64,000 nucleotides of DNA from Sphingobacteriales bacterium (GCA_021299635.1 JAJTFA010000001.1:657842-721841); one strand, 5' to 3'; shown: positions 16,452 through 26,195, counted from the first letter of the stretch. The notes: generated by a model not told the origin, from the sequence alone. Numbers and translations are program-made.

Positions 16452-18863
16452 ATGAATAACCTAAAAATACTCACTGTCTTTGCGTTAACCATTATTTCTC
16501 ATAGAATTGGTGCTCAGAATACCTATATATGGAATGTTTCGAATGGGGATTTTCAGGTGGCAACAAATTGGCAGCCAAACAGAAATACACTAAATTCAAG
16601 AGACACCCTTGTTTTTAATGGTGCCACAACGCCAATAGCGCAGGTTAATAATATTCCTACCCAAACCGTAGCATGCATAAGGGTAATTAACAGTGCGAAT
16701 GTAATTTTTAATAGTGCGCTGTCACCAACTGCATCAGGCACCATAATAAGAAGCGGACAAAACGTTACAGGCACAGGAACAAATTTTGTATCCGAAATGA
16801 GGCCTTATGATCAGTTGTTTACTTTCACTTCTGCCAATCCATATGTAGGATATACCAATATTGGTGAAGTTACTGCAATAAATTCCAATACCTCACTCAC
16901 GACATCCAATGCTGGAACAATTAATCCAGCCAGATCTTTTGCGGTCTATCCTAAACTTATCTGCAAAGCATCTTCAGCAACAATACCTGCATTTGATGTG
17001 CAACCAGGATGCTCTTTAAGTATAAATTGTAATGCACCCGGTTTAACCATTTGGGTAGATACCGGTGCATATGCAAGTATAAGAGGCTATGTTAATTTAT
17101 CTGAAAGAAGCAGATTATATGCTGTTGACCCAAATACGTTAAGGTTTTTAGCCAATTCAACATTAAGTTGTGACGCAACTTTTTCCGGCAATGCATTTGG
17201 ACTAACAGGTCCGGCAGGAGTTGCAACATTTGATTCATCATCCACATTCATTCAATCTGCAGGTGCAAATCCATTCGCATTAACGGCACCTGCTACAAAG
17301 GTAATTTTTAATTCAGGCAGTAATTTTATTTTCAGGTCAACAACAGGTGGCCCTGCTCTATCAGGAAGAAGTTATGGGAATTTTATTTACCGGTCCCCAA
17401 GTTCATATTCTTTAACCGGAGGGGCAGCCGGCAGTAAAATAGAAGATTTAATTGTAGATTCCGGTCAGTTAACAATTGGTTTTACTGGAACATTAAGTTT
17501 AGCCGGTTCAATCATTGTAAATAACCCGGGTAGGCTTGTAATGTCTGCTACTACCGGAACCCCTAACTACATTTTTAACGGAACCAGACTGCAAACTATA
17601 GGTGGAAATGGCTCCTTGGCGATTGATTCATTACCTGCTTCAATTATTGATTTTACTTTGCAAAACAGAAACGGTTTGAGGCTTGATCGCAACATTGAAT
17701 TCGGTGGTAGATTTATCTTAGATACAGGTGCATTGAATTTAAATGGTAATAATCTTTTAATTGGAACATCAACAGCAAGCACCTTCGGAACCATAATAGC
17801 CAATGCAGGTTATGTTACAGGAACGGGTACTTTGAGCAGATTATTTACTTCTGCAAGAACTTATGGTCACGATACAAGCAGTGTGTTTCCATTTGGGTCT
17901 TCAGCAACCAATTTAATGTCTGTTACCTTATCAGGTATGCCAACAACAAGTGGTATTGTTAATGTGGGTTTTACTGAAGCAGGAGGATTTAGCAATATAG
18001 CAGTTCCTTTCAATGACAATGCAACCAATCCGGTGCTTGTAAATGTGAGGCAGAACAGGAACCTAACCATCAGTACCGGAGGCGGATATACAGGCTCTGG
18101 TTTGGGCTTACGACTGAACACTGTTGCTAATTTAGGCCAGGTAAACAATCCTGCAAATTTAAGAATAACCTTAGTAAATGGAATTGCACCTGGATCAGCT
18201 GCAGATGGTGGCGGAACAAATTTGTCTCCATTTGCAGAGCGGACAGGATTGTCCCATACCAATCTTAATAATACATTTTATATCGGAGCCAATGCTGCCC
18301 AGAACCCATTACCTGCAAAACTCATTAAGTTTAATGGAGCAGTGCACGGCAAAGATGCCTTGTTAAGTTGGACAACAGCCAGTGAGCAAAACGTTTCTGC
18401 TTTTTTTGTGCAGAGAAGTGCTGATGGAGTTAGTTTTCTAAAAATTGGCGAAGTGAAAGCCAGAGGTAATAGTTTTGAAGAAGTTAGCTATATATTCAAT
18501 GATATTGAAGCATTTATTAATGCTGACAAACAATATTACAGATTGGTAACTGTTGACTTTGATGGCACTGAAGAAATATCGGAGAACATCATGCTTGAGC
18601 TAAATCGCGTAATCAACCCAATGATTGTAGCGCCTAATCCAATGTTATCGGATGTTAATCTTCTATTTAATAAGCCAGTTAATGGCCAGTTGGACATTCG
18701 TTTAGTTGATTTACAAGGTAAAGAAATTTATAATGAGAATATATTTGCTGGGAATAGGCAATCTATTAATTTAAATTTTGATAGCATTTCAGCCGGCATC
18801 TATATCTTAAAAGTGTTTGGTGAGGGAGTGACTCAGTGCATGAAAATACAAATAATTAAATAA
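16452..18863 (+). CDS. Secreted protein with T9SS type A sorting domain
   Basis: An 803-residue surface or secreted protein. The signal peptide (MNNLKILTVFALTIIS...GAQ) is followed by YIWNVSNGDFQVATNW...DTLVFNG, the same opening motif as in its divergent neighbour, then beta-solenoid-like sequence. Around residues 620-715 is an FN3-like module (LPAKLIKFNGAVHGKDALLSW), and the C-terminal 75 residues are a type A sorting domain (APNPMLSDVNLLF ... SISAGIYILKVFGEG ... IQIIK). It lacks the large central region of the neighbour but shares both ends. The function is unknown; adhesion or matrix binding is possible. A terminator follows at 18889. Confidence 0.85.
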   Translation: MNNLKILTVFALTIISHRIGAQNTYIWNVSNGDFQVATNWQPNRNTLNSRDTLVFNGATTPIAQVNNIPTQTVACIRVINSANVIFNSALSPTASGTIIRSGQNVTGTGTNFVSEMRPYDQLFTFTSANPYVGYTNIGEVTAINSNTSLTTSNAGTINPARSFAVYPKLICKASSATIPAFDVQPGCSLSINCNAPGLTIWVDTGAYASIRGYVNLSERSRLYAVDPNTLRFLANSTLSCDATFSGNAFGLTGPAGVATFDSSSTFIQSAGANPFALTAPATKVIFNSGSNFIFRSTTGGPALSGRSYGNFIYRSPSSYSLTGGAAGSKIEDLIVDSGQLTIGFTGTLSLAGSIIVNNPGRLVMSATTGTPNYIFNGTRLQTIGGNGSLAIDSLPASIIDFTLQNRNGLRLDRNIEFGGRFILDTGALNLNGNNLLIGTSTASTFGTIIANAGYVTGTGTLSRLFTSARTYGHDTSSVFPFGSSATNLMSVTLSGMPTTSGIVNVGFTEAGGFSNIAVPFNDNATNPVLVNVRQNRNLTISTGGGYTGSGLGLRLNTVANLGQVNNPANLRITLVNGIAPGSAADGGGTNLSPFAERTGLSHTNLNNTFYIGANAAQNPLPAKLIKFNGAVHGKDALLSWTTASEQNVSAFFVQRSADGVSFLKIGEVKARGNSFEEVSYIFNDIEAFINADKQYYRLVTVDFDGTEEISENIMLELNRVINPMIVAPNPMLSDVNLLFNKPVNGQLDIRLVDLQGKEIYNENIFAGNRQSINLNFDSISAGIYILKVFGEGVTQCMKIQIIK

Positions 18864-18888
18864 ATTAATTTTAATTTATAACAACAAA

Positions 18889-18911
18889 AGCCTCCGCAAG
18901 GGGGCTTTTTT
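18889..18911 (+). terminator. Rho-independent terminator after the T9SS cargo gene
   Basis: A 7-bp stem (AGCCTCC at 18889-18895, GGGGGCT at 18900-18906, one G-T wobble) with a GCAA tetraloop is followed by six T (18906-18911). It ends the plus-strand gene stopping at 18863. Confidence 0.85.
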
Positions 18912-19351
18912 ATTGGTTGATTTTAATGATTGAGATATAAAACTGGAGCAATAGTAAGGTTTGAATGAACCTCGAACAAACTAATGAATGATGAAGAAGA
19001 GAAGGACTCTAGAGTTCAAGAACTTTAGAAATCAAGAACTTTAGAGCTATAGTAGGATTTAAATGAACCTCGAACAAAAAATACCGAATAATGAATGTTG
19101 AATGATGAAGTAAAGAGATGAGAAACGAGAGGAAAGACCGCTGCGTTGAAAGAGGAAAGACATGAGATGCGAGATATGAGACATGATAAGCGCGATGAGA
19201 TCATGAAGTAGAACCCTTTCTAATTTCTAACTTCTAATCTCTAGCAGCCAAATGCCAATAGCTAAAAGCTGAATCTTGCGTGTTAAGTTGAAGAGAATAT
19301 TGTACTTCGAACATCGAACAAAAAATATTCCCATTTTCAGCATTTCTTAAA
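18912..19351. repeat. Gene-free region with short degenerate direct repeats
   Basis: A 440-bp stretch, purine-rich on the plus strand, without a plausible gene. Direct repeats: AATGAACCTCGAACAAA at 18964-18980 and 19062-19078 (identical), each followed by GAATGATGAAG at 18986-18996 and 19100-19110; TCAAGAACTTTAGA at 19016-19029 and 19032-19045; GAACxTCGAACAAAAAATA at 19065-19083 and 19309-19327 (one mismatch in 19). A pyrimidine patch (TTTCTAATTTCTAACTTCTA) follows near 19217-19236. This looks like a low-complexity intergenic repeat of the host and not like a decayed gene. Confidence 0.7.
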
Positions 19352-20323
19352 TCATTCCTTTGCCGAAGCTCGCATGAGGCGGTCATTTATGGCACGGCCA
19401 ATATCTTTTTCAGGAAATATCTCTGCAAGTATGCAGTCAATATCCAGGGTTTCTGCTTTGCGCATGGCTGCAAAAAGATTCTGCGCTGCTTCGTTAAGGT
19501 TGCCGCTCACAGAAAGGCAAAACTGATTTTCTATGGGTATGTTATCATAAACGGATTGAAAAGAAATAACAGCGACTCTTTTTTTGTCTTTATCATGTAG
19601 CAGTTGAGCAATATTGCCAACAAAAATTGGTTTTAGCGGAGCGTAATGTTTGGTGAGCATGCCCGGTGCCAATGGTTTTTCCGCAGGTATTATGGTGCTG
19701 AGGTGAATAGCCTTATCGTTAATAGGGCCTATTATTTGTTCAATTTTTTCTTTGCTAATTCCACCATATCTTAATATTTCAGGTTTGTTATCTAAAAAGG
19801 AAATAATGGTAGACTCTATTCCTACTTCACAAGTTCCGCCATCTAAGATATAAGGAATGGCATGACCCAGTTGTGTTTGTACATGCACAGCGGTTGTAGG
19901 CGAAATATACCCACTTGGATTTGCACTGGGTGCAGCCAGCGGAAAATCAAGCGTACTAAGCAATTGCAGTGTAATCGGATGATTGGGTATGCGAACTGCT
20001 ACAGCTTGCGTTCCTGCAGTTACTATTTCTGGTATGTGTGGGGTTGATGGAATGAGATAGGTGAGTGGCCCCGGTGAAAAATGTTTTAGCAGCTCCTGCA
20101 TCGGTTGAGGCAATTGTAGCCCCCACTCGGTTAACTTTTCAGTGCTGTTGGTGTGTATGATAAGCGGATTAAACTGAGGCCTGTTTTTGATGCGGTATAT
20201 GGAGGCAACAGCGTTTCCATTAAACGCGTTTGCGGCAAGGCCATATACGGTTTCCGTAGGTATGGCCACCACCTCTCCTGCTTTAAGCAGCAGGGCTGCG
20301 TGTGTGATGTCATTCCCAATCAT
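19352..20323 (-). CDS. sua5: L-threonylcarbamoyladenylate synthase, Sua5 type
   Basis: A 323-residue enzyme that makes threonylcarbamoyl-AMP from threonine, bicarbonate and ATP for the t6A37 modification of tRNA. Residues 1 to about 190 are the YrdC domain (IPTETVYGLAANAFN; IYRIKNRPQFNPLIIH; APSANPSGYISPT). An interdomain linker with PLAPGMLTKHYAP leads to a Sua5 C-terminal domain, so this is the two-domain form and not the short TsaC. It starts 7 bp after the sigma-54 regulator gene on the same strand, so they may be co-transcribed. Confidence 0.93.
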   Translation of the reverse strand: MIGNDITHAALLLKAGEVVAIPTETVYGLAANAFNGNAVASIYRIKNRPQFNPLIIHTNSTEKLTEWGLQLPQPMQELLKHFSPGPLTYLIPSTPHIPEIVTAGTQAVAVRIPNHPITLQLLSTLDFPLAAPSANPSGYISPTTAVHVQTQLGHAIPYILDGGTCEVGIESTIISFLDNKPEILRYGGISKEKIEQIIGPINDKAIHLSTIIPAEKPLAPGMLTKHYAPLKPIFVGNIAQLLHDKDKKRVAVISFQSVYDNIPIENQFCLSVSGNLNEAAQNLFAAMRKAETLDIDCILAEIFPEKDIGRAINDRLMRASAKE

Positions 20324-20330
20324 AACAGGC

Positions 20331-21704
20331 TTATTCCGTGCTTCCGGTTTCGCCTCTGCGCAGGTTGTATTTTTCTATTTTGTTATAAAGGTGGCTTCTT
20401 TGTATATCAATTTCCTGTGCGGTTTTAGCCACATTCCATCCGTTCTTTCTCAACTTTTCTTCAATAAAAATTTTCTCAACGTAGTCTTTAAACTCTTGCA
20501 GTGTATCATATTTTTCAAATACACTTTTTTCATTGTTTTGCTGGTGCATGGGGCTGGCATATTTTGCCACATCTTCTTCGGTTATTTTTTGCCCGCTAAG
20601 TATGATCAATCGTTCCACTACATTGCGCAGCTCGCGTATATTTCCGGTATAATTCAATTTTTTTAATTCATTAAAAGCACCGGGTGCAAATGATTTGCGA
20701 GATACACCATTGTCTTCACAAATTTCTTTTACAAAACGCTCAGCCAGCAAGGGTATATCATCTTTTCGTTCATTGAGTGACGGAACATGAATCAAAATTA
20801 CACTCAGGCGATGGTAAAGGTCCATCCTGAAATTTCCTTTTTCAATTTCTTTAGGCAAATCTTTATTGGTGGCAGCAATTACACGCACATTTACATCAAT
20901 ATCCTTATCGCCACCTACACGGGTTATTTTATTTTCCTGCAATGCTCTTAAGACTTTTGCCTGAGCTGATAAGCTCATATCGCCTATTTCATCCAAAAAC
21001 AAGGTGCCTTCATGTGCCTGTTCAAACTTGCCTATACGTTGTTTAATAGCTGAGGTAAATGCACCCTTCTCATGGCCAAATAATTCACTTTCTATCAGTT
21101 CTGAAGGGATGGCTGCGCAGTTTACTTCAATCAGCTGGAAACGGGCACGATTGCTTTTTTCGTGAATCCAGCGAGCTACAAGTTCCTTGCCGGTTCCATT
21201 CTCACCGGTAATAAGCACGCGTGCATCTGTTGGTGCAACCTTTTCAATGGTGTCGGTTATGTTTTGTATGGCAGGCGATTCGCCAATAATTTCACGGGTT
21301 TTACTTACCCTGCGTTTTAGTACTTTGTTTTCTATCACCATTGATTTTCGGTCAATGGCATTGCGCAGCGTAATTAATAATCGATTTAGATCAGGAGGTT
21401 TAGAAATAAAATCATACGCCCCTTTTTTAGTGGCTTCTATTGCCGTATCAATTGTCGCATTACCGGAGATCATGATAAAAGGAATATCATCCGCAATCTC
21501 TGCTGCTTTGGTTAGCACTTCAATGCCATCCATCTTGGGCATTTTAATATCGCACAGCACAGCTTCAAAATCATCATTCTCAATTTTTTCAAGCCCACTT
21601 AATCCGTCTGCTGCTTCTTCTACCTGATAGCCTTCATACTCCAAAATTTCTTTCAGTGTATTGCGAATGGCTTTTTCATCATCAATTATTAAGATTTTTC
21701 CCAT
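20331..21704 (-). CDS. Sigma-54-dependent response regulator, NtrC family
   Basis: A 457-residue regulator with all three NtrC domains. The receiver has the acidic pocket IIDDE and phospho-acceptor Asp52 ([10 protein letters not shown]). The AAA+ domain has Walker A GENGTGKE (about 166-173), the sigma-54 contact motif GAFTSA, and a Walker B in TLFLDEIGD. The C-terminal Fis-type helix-turn-helix is [18 protein letters not shown]. It would activate sigma-54 promoters after phosphorylation by a histidine kinase. No kinase gene is adjacent, so the signal is unknown. The 155 bp upstream hold no gene. Confidence 0.93.
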   Translation of the reverse strand: MGKILIIDDEKAIRNTLKEILEYEGYQVEEAADGLSGLEKIENDDFEAVLCDIKMPKMDGIEVLTKAAEIADDIPFIMISGNATIDTAIEATKKGAYDFISKPPDLNRLLITLRNAIDRKSMVIENKVLKRRVSKTREIIGESPAIQNITDTIEKVAPTDARVLITGENGTGKELVARWIHEKSNRARFQLIEVNCAAIPSELIESELFGHEKGAFTSAIKQRIGKFEQAHEGTLFLDEIGDMSLSAQAKVLRALQENKITRVGGDKDIDVNVRVIAATNKDLPKEIEKGNFRMDLYHRLSVILIHVPSLNERKDDIPLLAERFVKEICEDNGVSRKSFAPGAFNELKKLNYTGNIRELRNVVERLIILSGQKITEEDVAKYASPMHQQNNEKSVFEKYDTLQEFKDYVEKIFIEEKLRKNGWNVAKTAQEIDIQRSHLYNKIEKYNLRRGETGSTE

Positions 21705-21859
21705 GTTATAACGTTGTGTTTAAATGAAACAGCGCAAATAACATTTTTTTATCACATTGTTATCTTCAAAAAGTTAACATTTTTGAGGTGCAATTGGAGC
21801 TGTGAGTGGATGTTTATGTTCAAGAATTAAACTTGGCGTTTTTAAACTTGCTCAATCAA

Positions 21860-22924
21860 TTACTCATTTTGATTTGGCAGGTTCGCAATATCATTTGGTC
21901 TATCTATGCTTTTTATTTCTGCGGGTGTATTCGGTACAACTCGCTTTACATTCATGGTTTGCAGAAAGTGCCGCAATGATTGGTTGCCTTCATTAAACCA
22001 CACTTTAAGTTTTGTCAGTGCACTTGTTTCATAAATTGCTAAAAGTGGCTCATCAAAACCTGTTTCCGGGTTTACATAACAAACAATGTCTATCTCCGGA
22101 TGTCTGGCCTGTACCAATTTTAAATAAGTTTGCGCATTTGCAAAAGGATAATCACAACCGCAAAGCAATATCGGGCCCTTCATTTCTTTCAATATATAAC
22201 TCATTACCCCTGAAATAGGGCCTGCTTGGCTAAGGGAAGGATTATCTTGCACAAGTGCTAAACCACTATTTTGTATTTCTTTTTGATTCTCATTGCACGA
22301 TACAAAAACCGAATTGCAAAAAGGAAAGATCGATTGATAAACATACTGATATTGTGCCATTCCATGATAATTTATCAGTGCTTTATCTTTCCCCATCCGC
22401 ATGCTTTTCCCTCCGCATAATACAAGTCCGCTGGGCAACAGTAAATCGTATATCAGGTTTGGTGCAGTTAATATTTTTGCTTCAGATAGTTGATAATAAT
22501 TTATGGCAGGCTGTAACAAATAATCTCTTATAACCAGCAACAGGTTTACTTGAGTATATTTTCTTTTTACCAACGCTATTGCTTCACCAATAGCCGGCTC
22601 TAGCCCTTCGTGGCGGTCCAACTCCAGTCTGCCAATTTCATCTATAATTAGCCATTCAGGATTTTTATGCAAGGCTTGAAGTATAATATTCCGTGCATTT
22701 TCAAACCCTGTTTTGCTAAATGTAAATTTACCAATGCTAATGCCTTCCTCTTGCGTTTCTATTTGCAATGTATGATAGCTTTTAAGGCTTATATCATACA
22801 ACATTCTTTTACCATTAATATCAGGTGTAAGGATGCCATGTGCATTCGGATAGTTATGCAGCCATTGCTGCAACATGCTTGTTTTACCGGTTTGAATAGG
22901 TTGACTAAGTATATAAATCGGCAT
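21860..22924 (-). CDS. Fusion of THEP1-like NTPase with MobA-type molybdenum cofactor guanylyltransferase
   Basis: A 354-residue two-domain protein. Residues 1 to about 155 resemble the THEP1/NTPase_1 P-loop family: a P-loop QPIQTGKTS (8-16, first Gly replaced by Gln) and Walker B IIDEIGRLEL (93-102). Residues 165-354 are MobA-like: GLVLCGGKSMRMGKDKAL (166-183), QAGPISGV, CGCDYPF (aspartate for the metal) and DEPLLAIYE. MobA transfers GMP from GTP to molybdopterin. Its ATG overlaps the stop of the upstream membrane-protein gene in TAATG, so the two are coupled. What the NTPase half does for MobA is unknown. Confidence 0.8.
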   Translation of the reverse strand: MPIYILSQPIQTGKTSMLQQWLHNYPNAHGILTPDINGKRMLYDISLKSYHTLQIETQEEGISIGKFTFSKTGFENARNIILQALHKNPEWLIIDEIGRLELDRHEGLEPAIGEAIALVKRKYTQVNLLLVIRDYLLQPAINYYQLSEAKILTAPNLIYDLLLPSGLVLCGGKSMRMGKDKALINYHGMAQYQYVYQSIFPFCNSVFVSCNENQKEIQNSGLALVQDNPSLSQAGPISGVMSYILKEMKGPILLCGCDYPFANAQTYLKLVQARHPEIDIVCYVNPETGFDEPLLAIYETSALTKLKVWFNEGNQSLRHFLQTMNVKRVVPNTPAEIKSIDRPNDIANLPNQNE

Positions 22925-23925
22925 TATTCATTATTTGCAAAGAGAGTTAGCACCAAAAGGGTAAATACAAACTGTTTATACATGTATATTCCGGTGTGTT
23001 TAGCGCGTGCTAAACGAAAGGCTGGCCTAACCAGGTTCTTTAGTTCGGGCAATAAATCCATCAATGATGAAACACCGGCAGCATGCTTGTTTTTTTGCCT
23101 AATTATCCATAGTTGCAGCAGCCATTTAACCAAAGGGTTTATTATAAAAAAAATTAGCAGCAAAGCAGCTATTGTTCTCGTTATGGCATATAAAGCTTTA
23201 TGGGCAGACCCTAGTATTATAAAAGTACTAATAATGAATAACAGCATAAAAAATGTAGCAATCCACTTGCCTTTCTTTTTAAAATTAGAGGTTGCGGGTG
23301 CTTTATCAGCTATGGTGATCATATTCTTATAGTCAGCTAAAATTTGATGTGCCTCTTTGCTAATGTGATCAGGAATTTTAGACGCCCAATTGCCCAAAAC
23401 CAACCCCCAAATGCTATATACAAATGTGTAGCCTGCAATAAGCCAGAAGCTGAAAGAAAAATCATTGCTCAAATGAAGGTCCTTTGTTATGCCTTTGAAA
23501 AATAAATCCAGTGCTTCCCAAATGGAATTGCCAAAAATGAGAGTCATTACCAAAAACTTTTGTATAGCCGATTCAAACAAGGCAATACAGCCAAATAACA
23601 TAGCTGCCGATTTATTATGCCCAATGGCACCGAAGATGAGCGCACCTGCCAGTCCTTGAAACCCTACTGCTAAATAGGCCATAGGAGGAGATTGCGGACT
23701 TACTGCTGCTTTTATCAGGATTACCAAAATGGTTGCCCTGCTTATTTCTTTCCATCGGTTTTGGCTATAACAGGCAATAAGTGTAATGATTACAATGGCA
23801 AATCCACCTAGAAAGAAGCCTGTAAATGGAATTTTAAATGCATGCATAATGCCTCCCAAGCCGCTCTCACTCAGAGCCCACAGGGCTGTGAGTCGCATGG
23901 TATGATGGCTTTTGACTGGTTTCAT
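22924..23925 (-). CDS. Polytopic membrane protein of unknown function
   Basis: A 333-residue inner-membrane protein. The ATG at 23925 is preferred over a TTG at 23943. A His-containing start (MKPVKSHHTMRL) is followed by about five to six hydrophobic segments (IPFTGFFLGGFAIVIITLIA; AYLAVGFQGLAGALIFGAIG), a hydrophilic loop around 195-235, and two or three more helices (FFMLLFIISTFIILG; AALLLIFFIINPL). The first half has the small, Gly/Ala-rich helices of ECF transporter S-components and the second half might be a coupling part, but neither matches a family I can name. Coupling to the NTPase-MobA gene suggests a shared task, perhaps molybdate or cofactor-related transport. This is inference. 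Confidence 0.65.
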   Translation of the reverse strand: MKPVKSHHTMRLTALWALSESGLGGIMHAFKIPFTGFFLGGFAIVIITLIACYSQNRWKEISRATILVILIKAAVSPQSPPMAYLAVGFQGLAGALIFGAIGHNKSAAMLFGCIALFESAIQKFLVMTLIFGNSIWEALDLFFKGITKDLHLSNDFSFSFWLIAGYTFVYSIWGLVLGNWASKIPDHISKEAHQILADYKNMITIADKAPATSNFKKKGKWIATFFMLLFIISTFIILGSAHKALYAITRTIAALLLIFFIINPLVKWLLQLWIIRQKNKHAAGVSSLMDLLPELKNLVRPAFRLARAKHTGIYMYKQFVFTLLVLTLFANNE

Positions 23926-23994
23926 GTGTGGGTAAAAATACAAATCTTCTTAAACATCCTTCAATTGCATATCTTGCAGGCAAACTTAAACGTA

Positions 23995-25194
23995 TTGACA
24001 TTTTTTGATTTAAACCTAAACGATAGTTTGCTGGATGGGCTGGATGCTATGGGTTTTGAAACGCCAACTCCCATACAACAGCTGGCTATTCCTCATGTTT
24101 TAGCTAAACATGATTTAATTGCCTGTGCCCAAACCGGAACTGGTAAAACAGCCGCATTCGTATTGCCTGTTATTCATAATATACTTGAACACGAGAATAG
24201 AAAACTGAGTACACTCGTTATTGTGCCCACGCGTGAACTGGCACAGCAAATTGACCAGCAGATCGAAGGTTTGGCTTATTTTACAGGCGTAAGCTCAATG
24301 GCAGTGTATGGTGGAGGTGATGGATTAAGCTGGGAACAACAGCAAAAGGCGCTGCGCACCGGGGTAGATGTGGTAATAGCCACACCTGGAAGATTGCTTG
24401 CCATGCTAACCTCTTCAGGCTCATTCGATACTAAGTATATTAAATATTTGGTGTTAGATGAAGCCGACCGTATGTTGGATATGGGTTTTTATGACGATAT
24501 CATTCGGATTATTTCCTTCATTCCTAAAGAAAGGCAAACCTTACTTTTTTCAGCAACAATGCCACCCAGGATAAGAACGCTTGCTCAGAAAATTTTGCAT
24601 CACCCTAAGGAAATTACAATAGCCATAAGTAAGCCGGCAGAGGGCATAGCCCAGCAAATGTGTTATATTGGCGATGCTTACAAAACAGCATTTCTTCTTT
24701 CTTATTTGCAAGCAAGACAAGATGATCGTGTCATTATTTTTGCATCAACCAAGGATAAAGTGAAAGAACTGCATAAGGAGTTGGTTAAAAGAAAGGTTAA
24801 TGCACAGGCATTTCACAGTGATCTGGAACAGCCTGAAAGGGAAGAGTTGATGAGGGCATTTAAAAACAACGAAATAAAACTATTAATTGGCACAGATATC
24901 TTATCAAGAGGCATAGATGTGGAAGGAATAAGTCTTGTTGTAAATTATGATGTGCCTCCTGATCCGGAAGATTATGTGCACCGAATAGGCCGCACAGCCA
25001 GGGCAGAACGCACCGGTACTGCACTTACCTTGGTAAACGGGAAAGACTTTATTAAATTTAAGCGTATTAAAGAATTAACAGGAAGTAATATTGTGGAATT
25101 AATGTTGCCGGAAGGTATGAAGGCAGATGAGCAACGCAGGTCAGTGCATAGCTCAAACAAACTGCCAAGCAATAAACACCGGAAAAAACTTTAG
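23995..25194 (+). CDS. DEAD-box RNA helicase, RhlE-like
   Basis: A 399-residue ATP-dependent RNA helicase. All core motifs are visible: Q motif GFETPTPIQ, motif I AQTGTGKT, Ia PTRELAQQ, II DEAD (VLDEADRMLD), III SAT, V GTDILSRGIDVEG, VI HRIGRTARA. A short basic tail (NKLPSNKHRKKL) follows. No ATG lies at the right place; TTG at 23995 gives MTFFDLNLNDSLLDGL, the family N-terminus, while upstream ATGs overlap the divergent membrane gene. Such helicases remodel RNA in ribosome assembly or cold adaptation. It ends 2 bp from the convergent tonB stop. Confidence 0.92.
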   Translation: MTFFDLNLNDSLLDGLDAMGFETPTPIQQLAIPHVLAKHDLIACAQTGTGKTAAFVLPVIHNILEHENRKLSTLVIVPTRELAQQIDQQIEGLAYFTGVSSMAVYGGGDGLSWEQQQKALRTGVDVVIATPGRLLAMLTSSGSFDTKYIKYLVLDEADRMLDMGFYDDIIRIISFIPKERQTLLFSATMPPRIRTLAQKILHHPKEITIAISKPAEGIAQQMCYIGDAYKTAFLLSYLQARQDDRVIIFASTKDKVKELHKELVKRKVNAQAFHSDLEQPEREELMRAFKNNEIKLLIGTDILSRGIDVEGISLVVNYDVPPDPEDYVHRIGRTARAERTGTALTLVNGKDFIKFKRIKELTGSNIVELMLPEGMKADEQRRSVHSSNKLPSNKHRKKL

Positions 25195-25196
25195 CA

Positions 25197-26060
25197 CTAA
25201 GGCTTAAATCGGAAAATGAACGTGATTGTTCCGTATTGTTCTTCCGGCCCGTCAGACCTTGTGCTAAATCGGGTTTCAAGTGCGCCTTGTTTGGCTTTTT
25301 CCAAAAGTACCGGACTTAAAGTTGTTGTTCCTTTCTGACCAGGAGTAGCTTTAATCACTCTTCCGTTTCTATCTACAACTACACCAACAACTACTTTCCC
25401 TGTTTCGCGAGAGTTTTCTTCAACATTGGGTCGCCTGGCTACGCTTCTTCCTTTGAGTTCAAAAGAGCCGATGCCGTCACCATTGCCATTACCTATTCCG
25501 TTTCCATTTCCGTAGCCACTGCCGTTTCCTCCACTACCTCCGGTTCCATCTGGTGAACCATCGGATGACCCATCAGGACTTCCTTCATTACCGGGAATCT
25601 CCCCATCTCCCGATCCACTTTCAGAGGAGCGGTTATTGTTTTTTCTGAATAAGGAACGCTCATCGGGTCTTCTTGGTGTTTCAACCGGTTTTTCTATTAA
25701 TTTCTTAGTGGGTTTTACAACCTCGTTAATAGGTTTTTTTATTTCTTTTTTAGGAGTTTCGACCACCGGTGTTTCTTCGATTTCCTGAGTTGCAACGGGG
25801 TTTTCTTGTTCAAATACTTCTTGCTCAATGGGTGTAACCTGAGAGGGTTCTTCAATTGGTGTGGGGGAGGGGCCTCCCATATCCGGCTCACCCAGGCTAA
25901 TAGCCATACCTGAACCACCTGCATCGAGTGGCGGATTTGGCGGATAAAGCATCATATACCAAAGCAGCAATAAACACAATGCATGAAAGATGGCAGTGCC
26001 TATTATAGCAGCTGTTTTGTTTTTTCTTTCACGCGATTGTATGTGAGCAGACATAATCAT
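25197..26060 (-). CDS. TonB-family energy transducer
   Basis: A 287-residue protein with a single N-terminal membrane helix (AAIIGTAIFHALCLLLLWYM, about 17-36), a Pro/Glu/Lys-rich periplasmic spacer (residues 60-135), a Gly/Asn/Asp-rich low-complexity stretch (about 145-200, with GNGNGIGNGNGDGIG), and a TonB-like C-terminal domain (KVVVGVVVDRNGRVIKATPG ... YGTITFIFRFKP). It would pass proton-motive force from ExbB/ExbD to outer-membrane receptors such as the one at 32302-34623. exbB/exbD are not in the window. A second ATG at 26054 is equally possible as start. The C-terminal domain is atypical, so TonB-like is safer than TonB. Confidence 0.8.
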   Translation of the reverse strand: MIMSAHIQSRERKNKTAAIIGTAIFHALCLLLLWYMMLYPPNPPLDAGGSGMAISLGEPDMGGPSPTPIEEPSQVTPIEQEVFEQENPVATQEIEETPVVETPKKEIKKPINEVVKPTKKLIEKPVETPRRPDERSLFRKNNNRSSESGSGDGEIPGNEGSPDGSSDGSPDGTGGSGGNGSGYGNGNGIGNGNGDGIGSFELKGRSVARRPNVEENSRETGKVVVGVVVDRNGRVIKATPGQKGTTTLSPVLLEKAKQGALETRFSTRSDGPEEQYGTITFIFRFKP

Positions 26061-26195
26061 TTATTTTACAGAAACTAACGTTGAGTGGCTTTTGATTGTT
26101 GCTTAACAAATAAATTTAAAGTTTGGCTAATTCTTTATATGCAGTTAATCACATATGCACATGGCAGCAAAGAGAATAAGACGGTGGTATCTTGG

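Noticed and set aside
25455-25630. Repetitive Gly/Asn/Asp-coding DNA in the TonB-like gene as a tandem-repeat locus
   Set aside because: It is in frame and normal for the flexible spacer of such proteins; repeat units are irregular.
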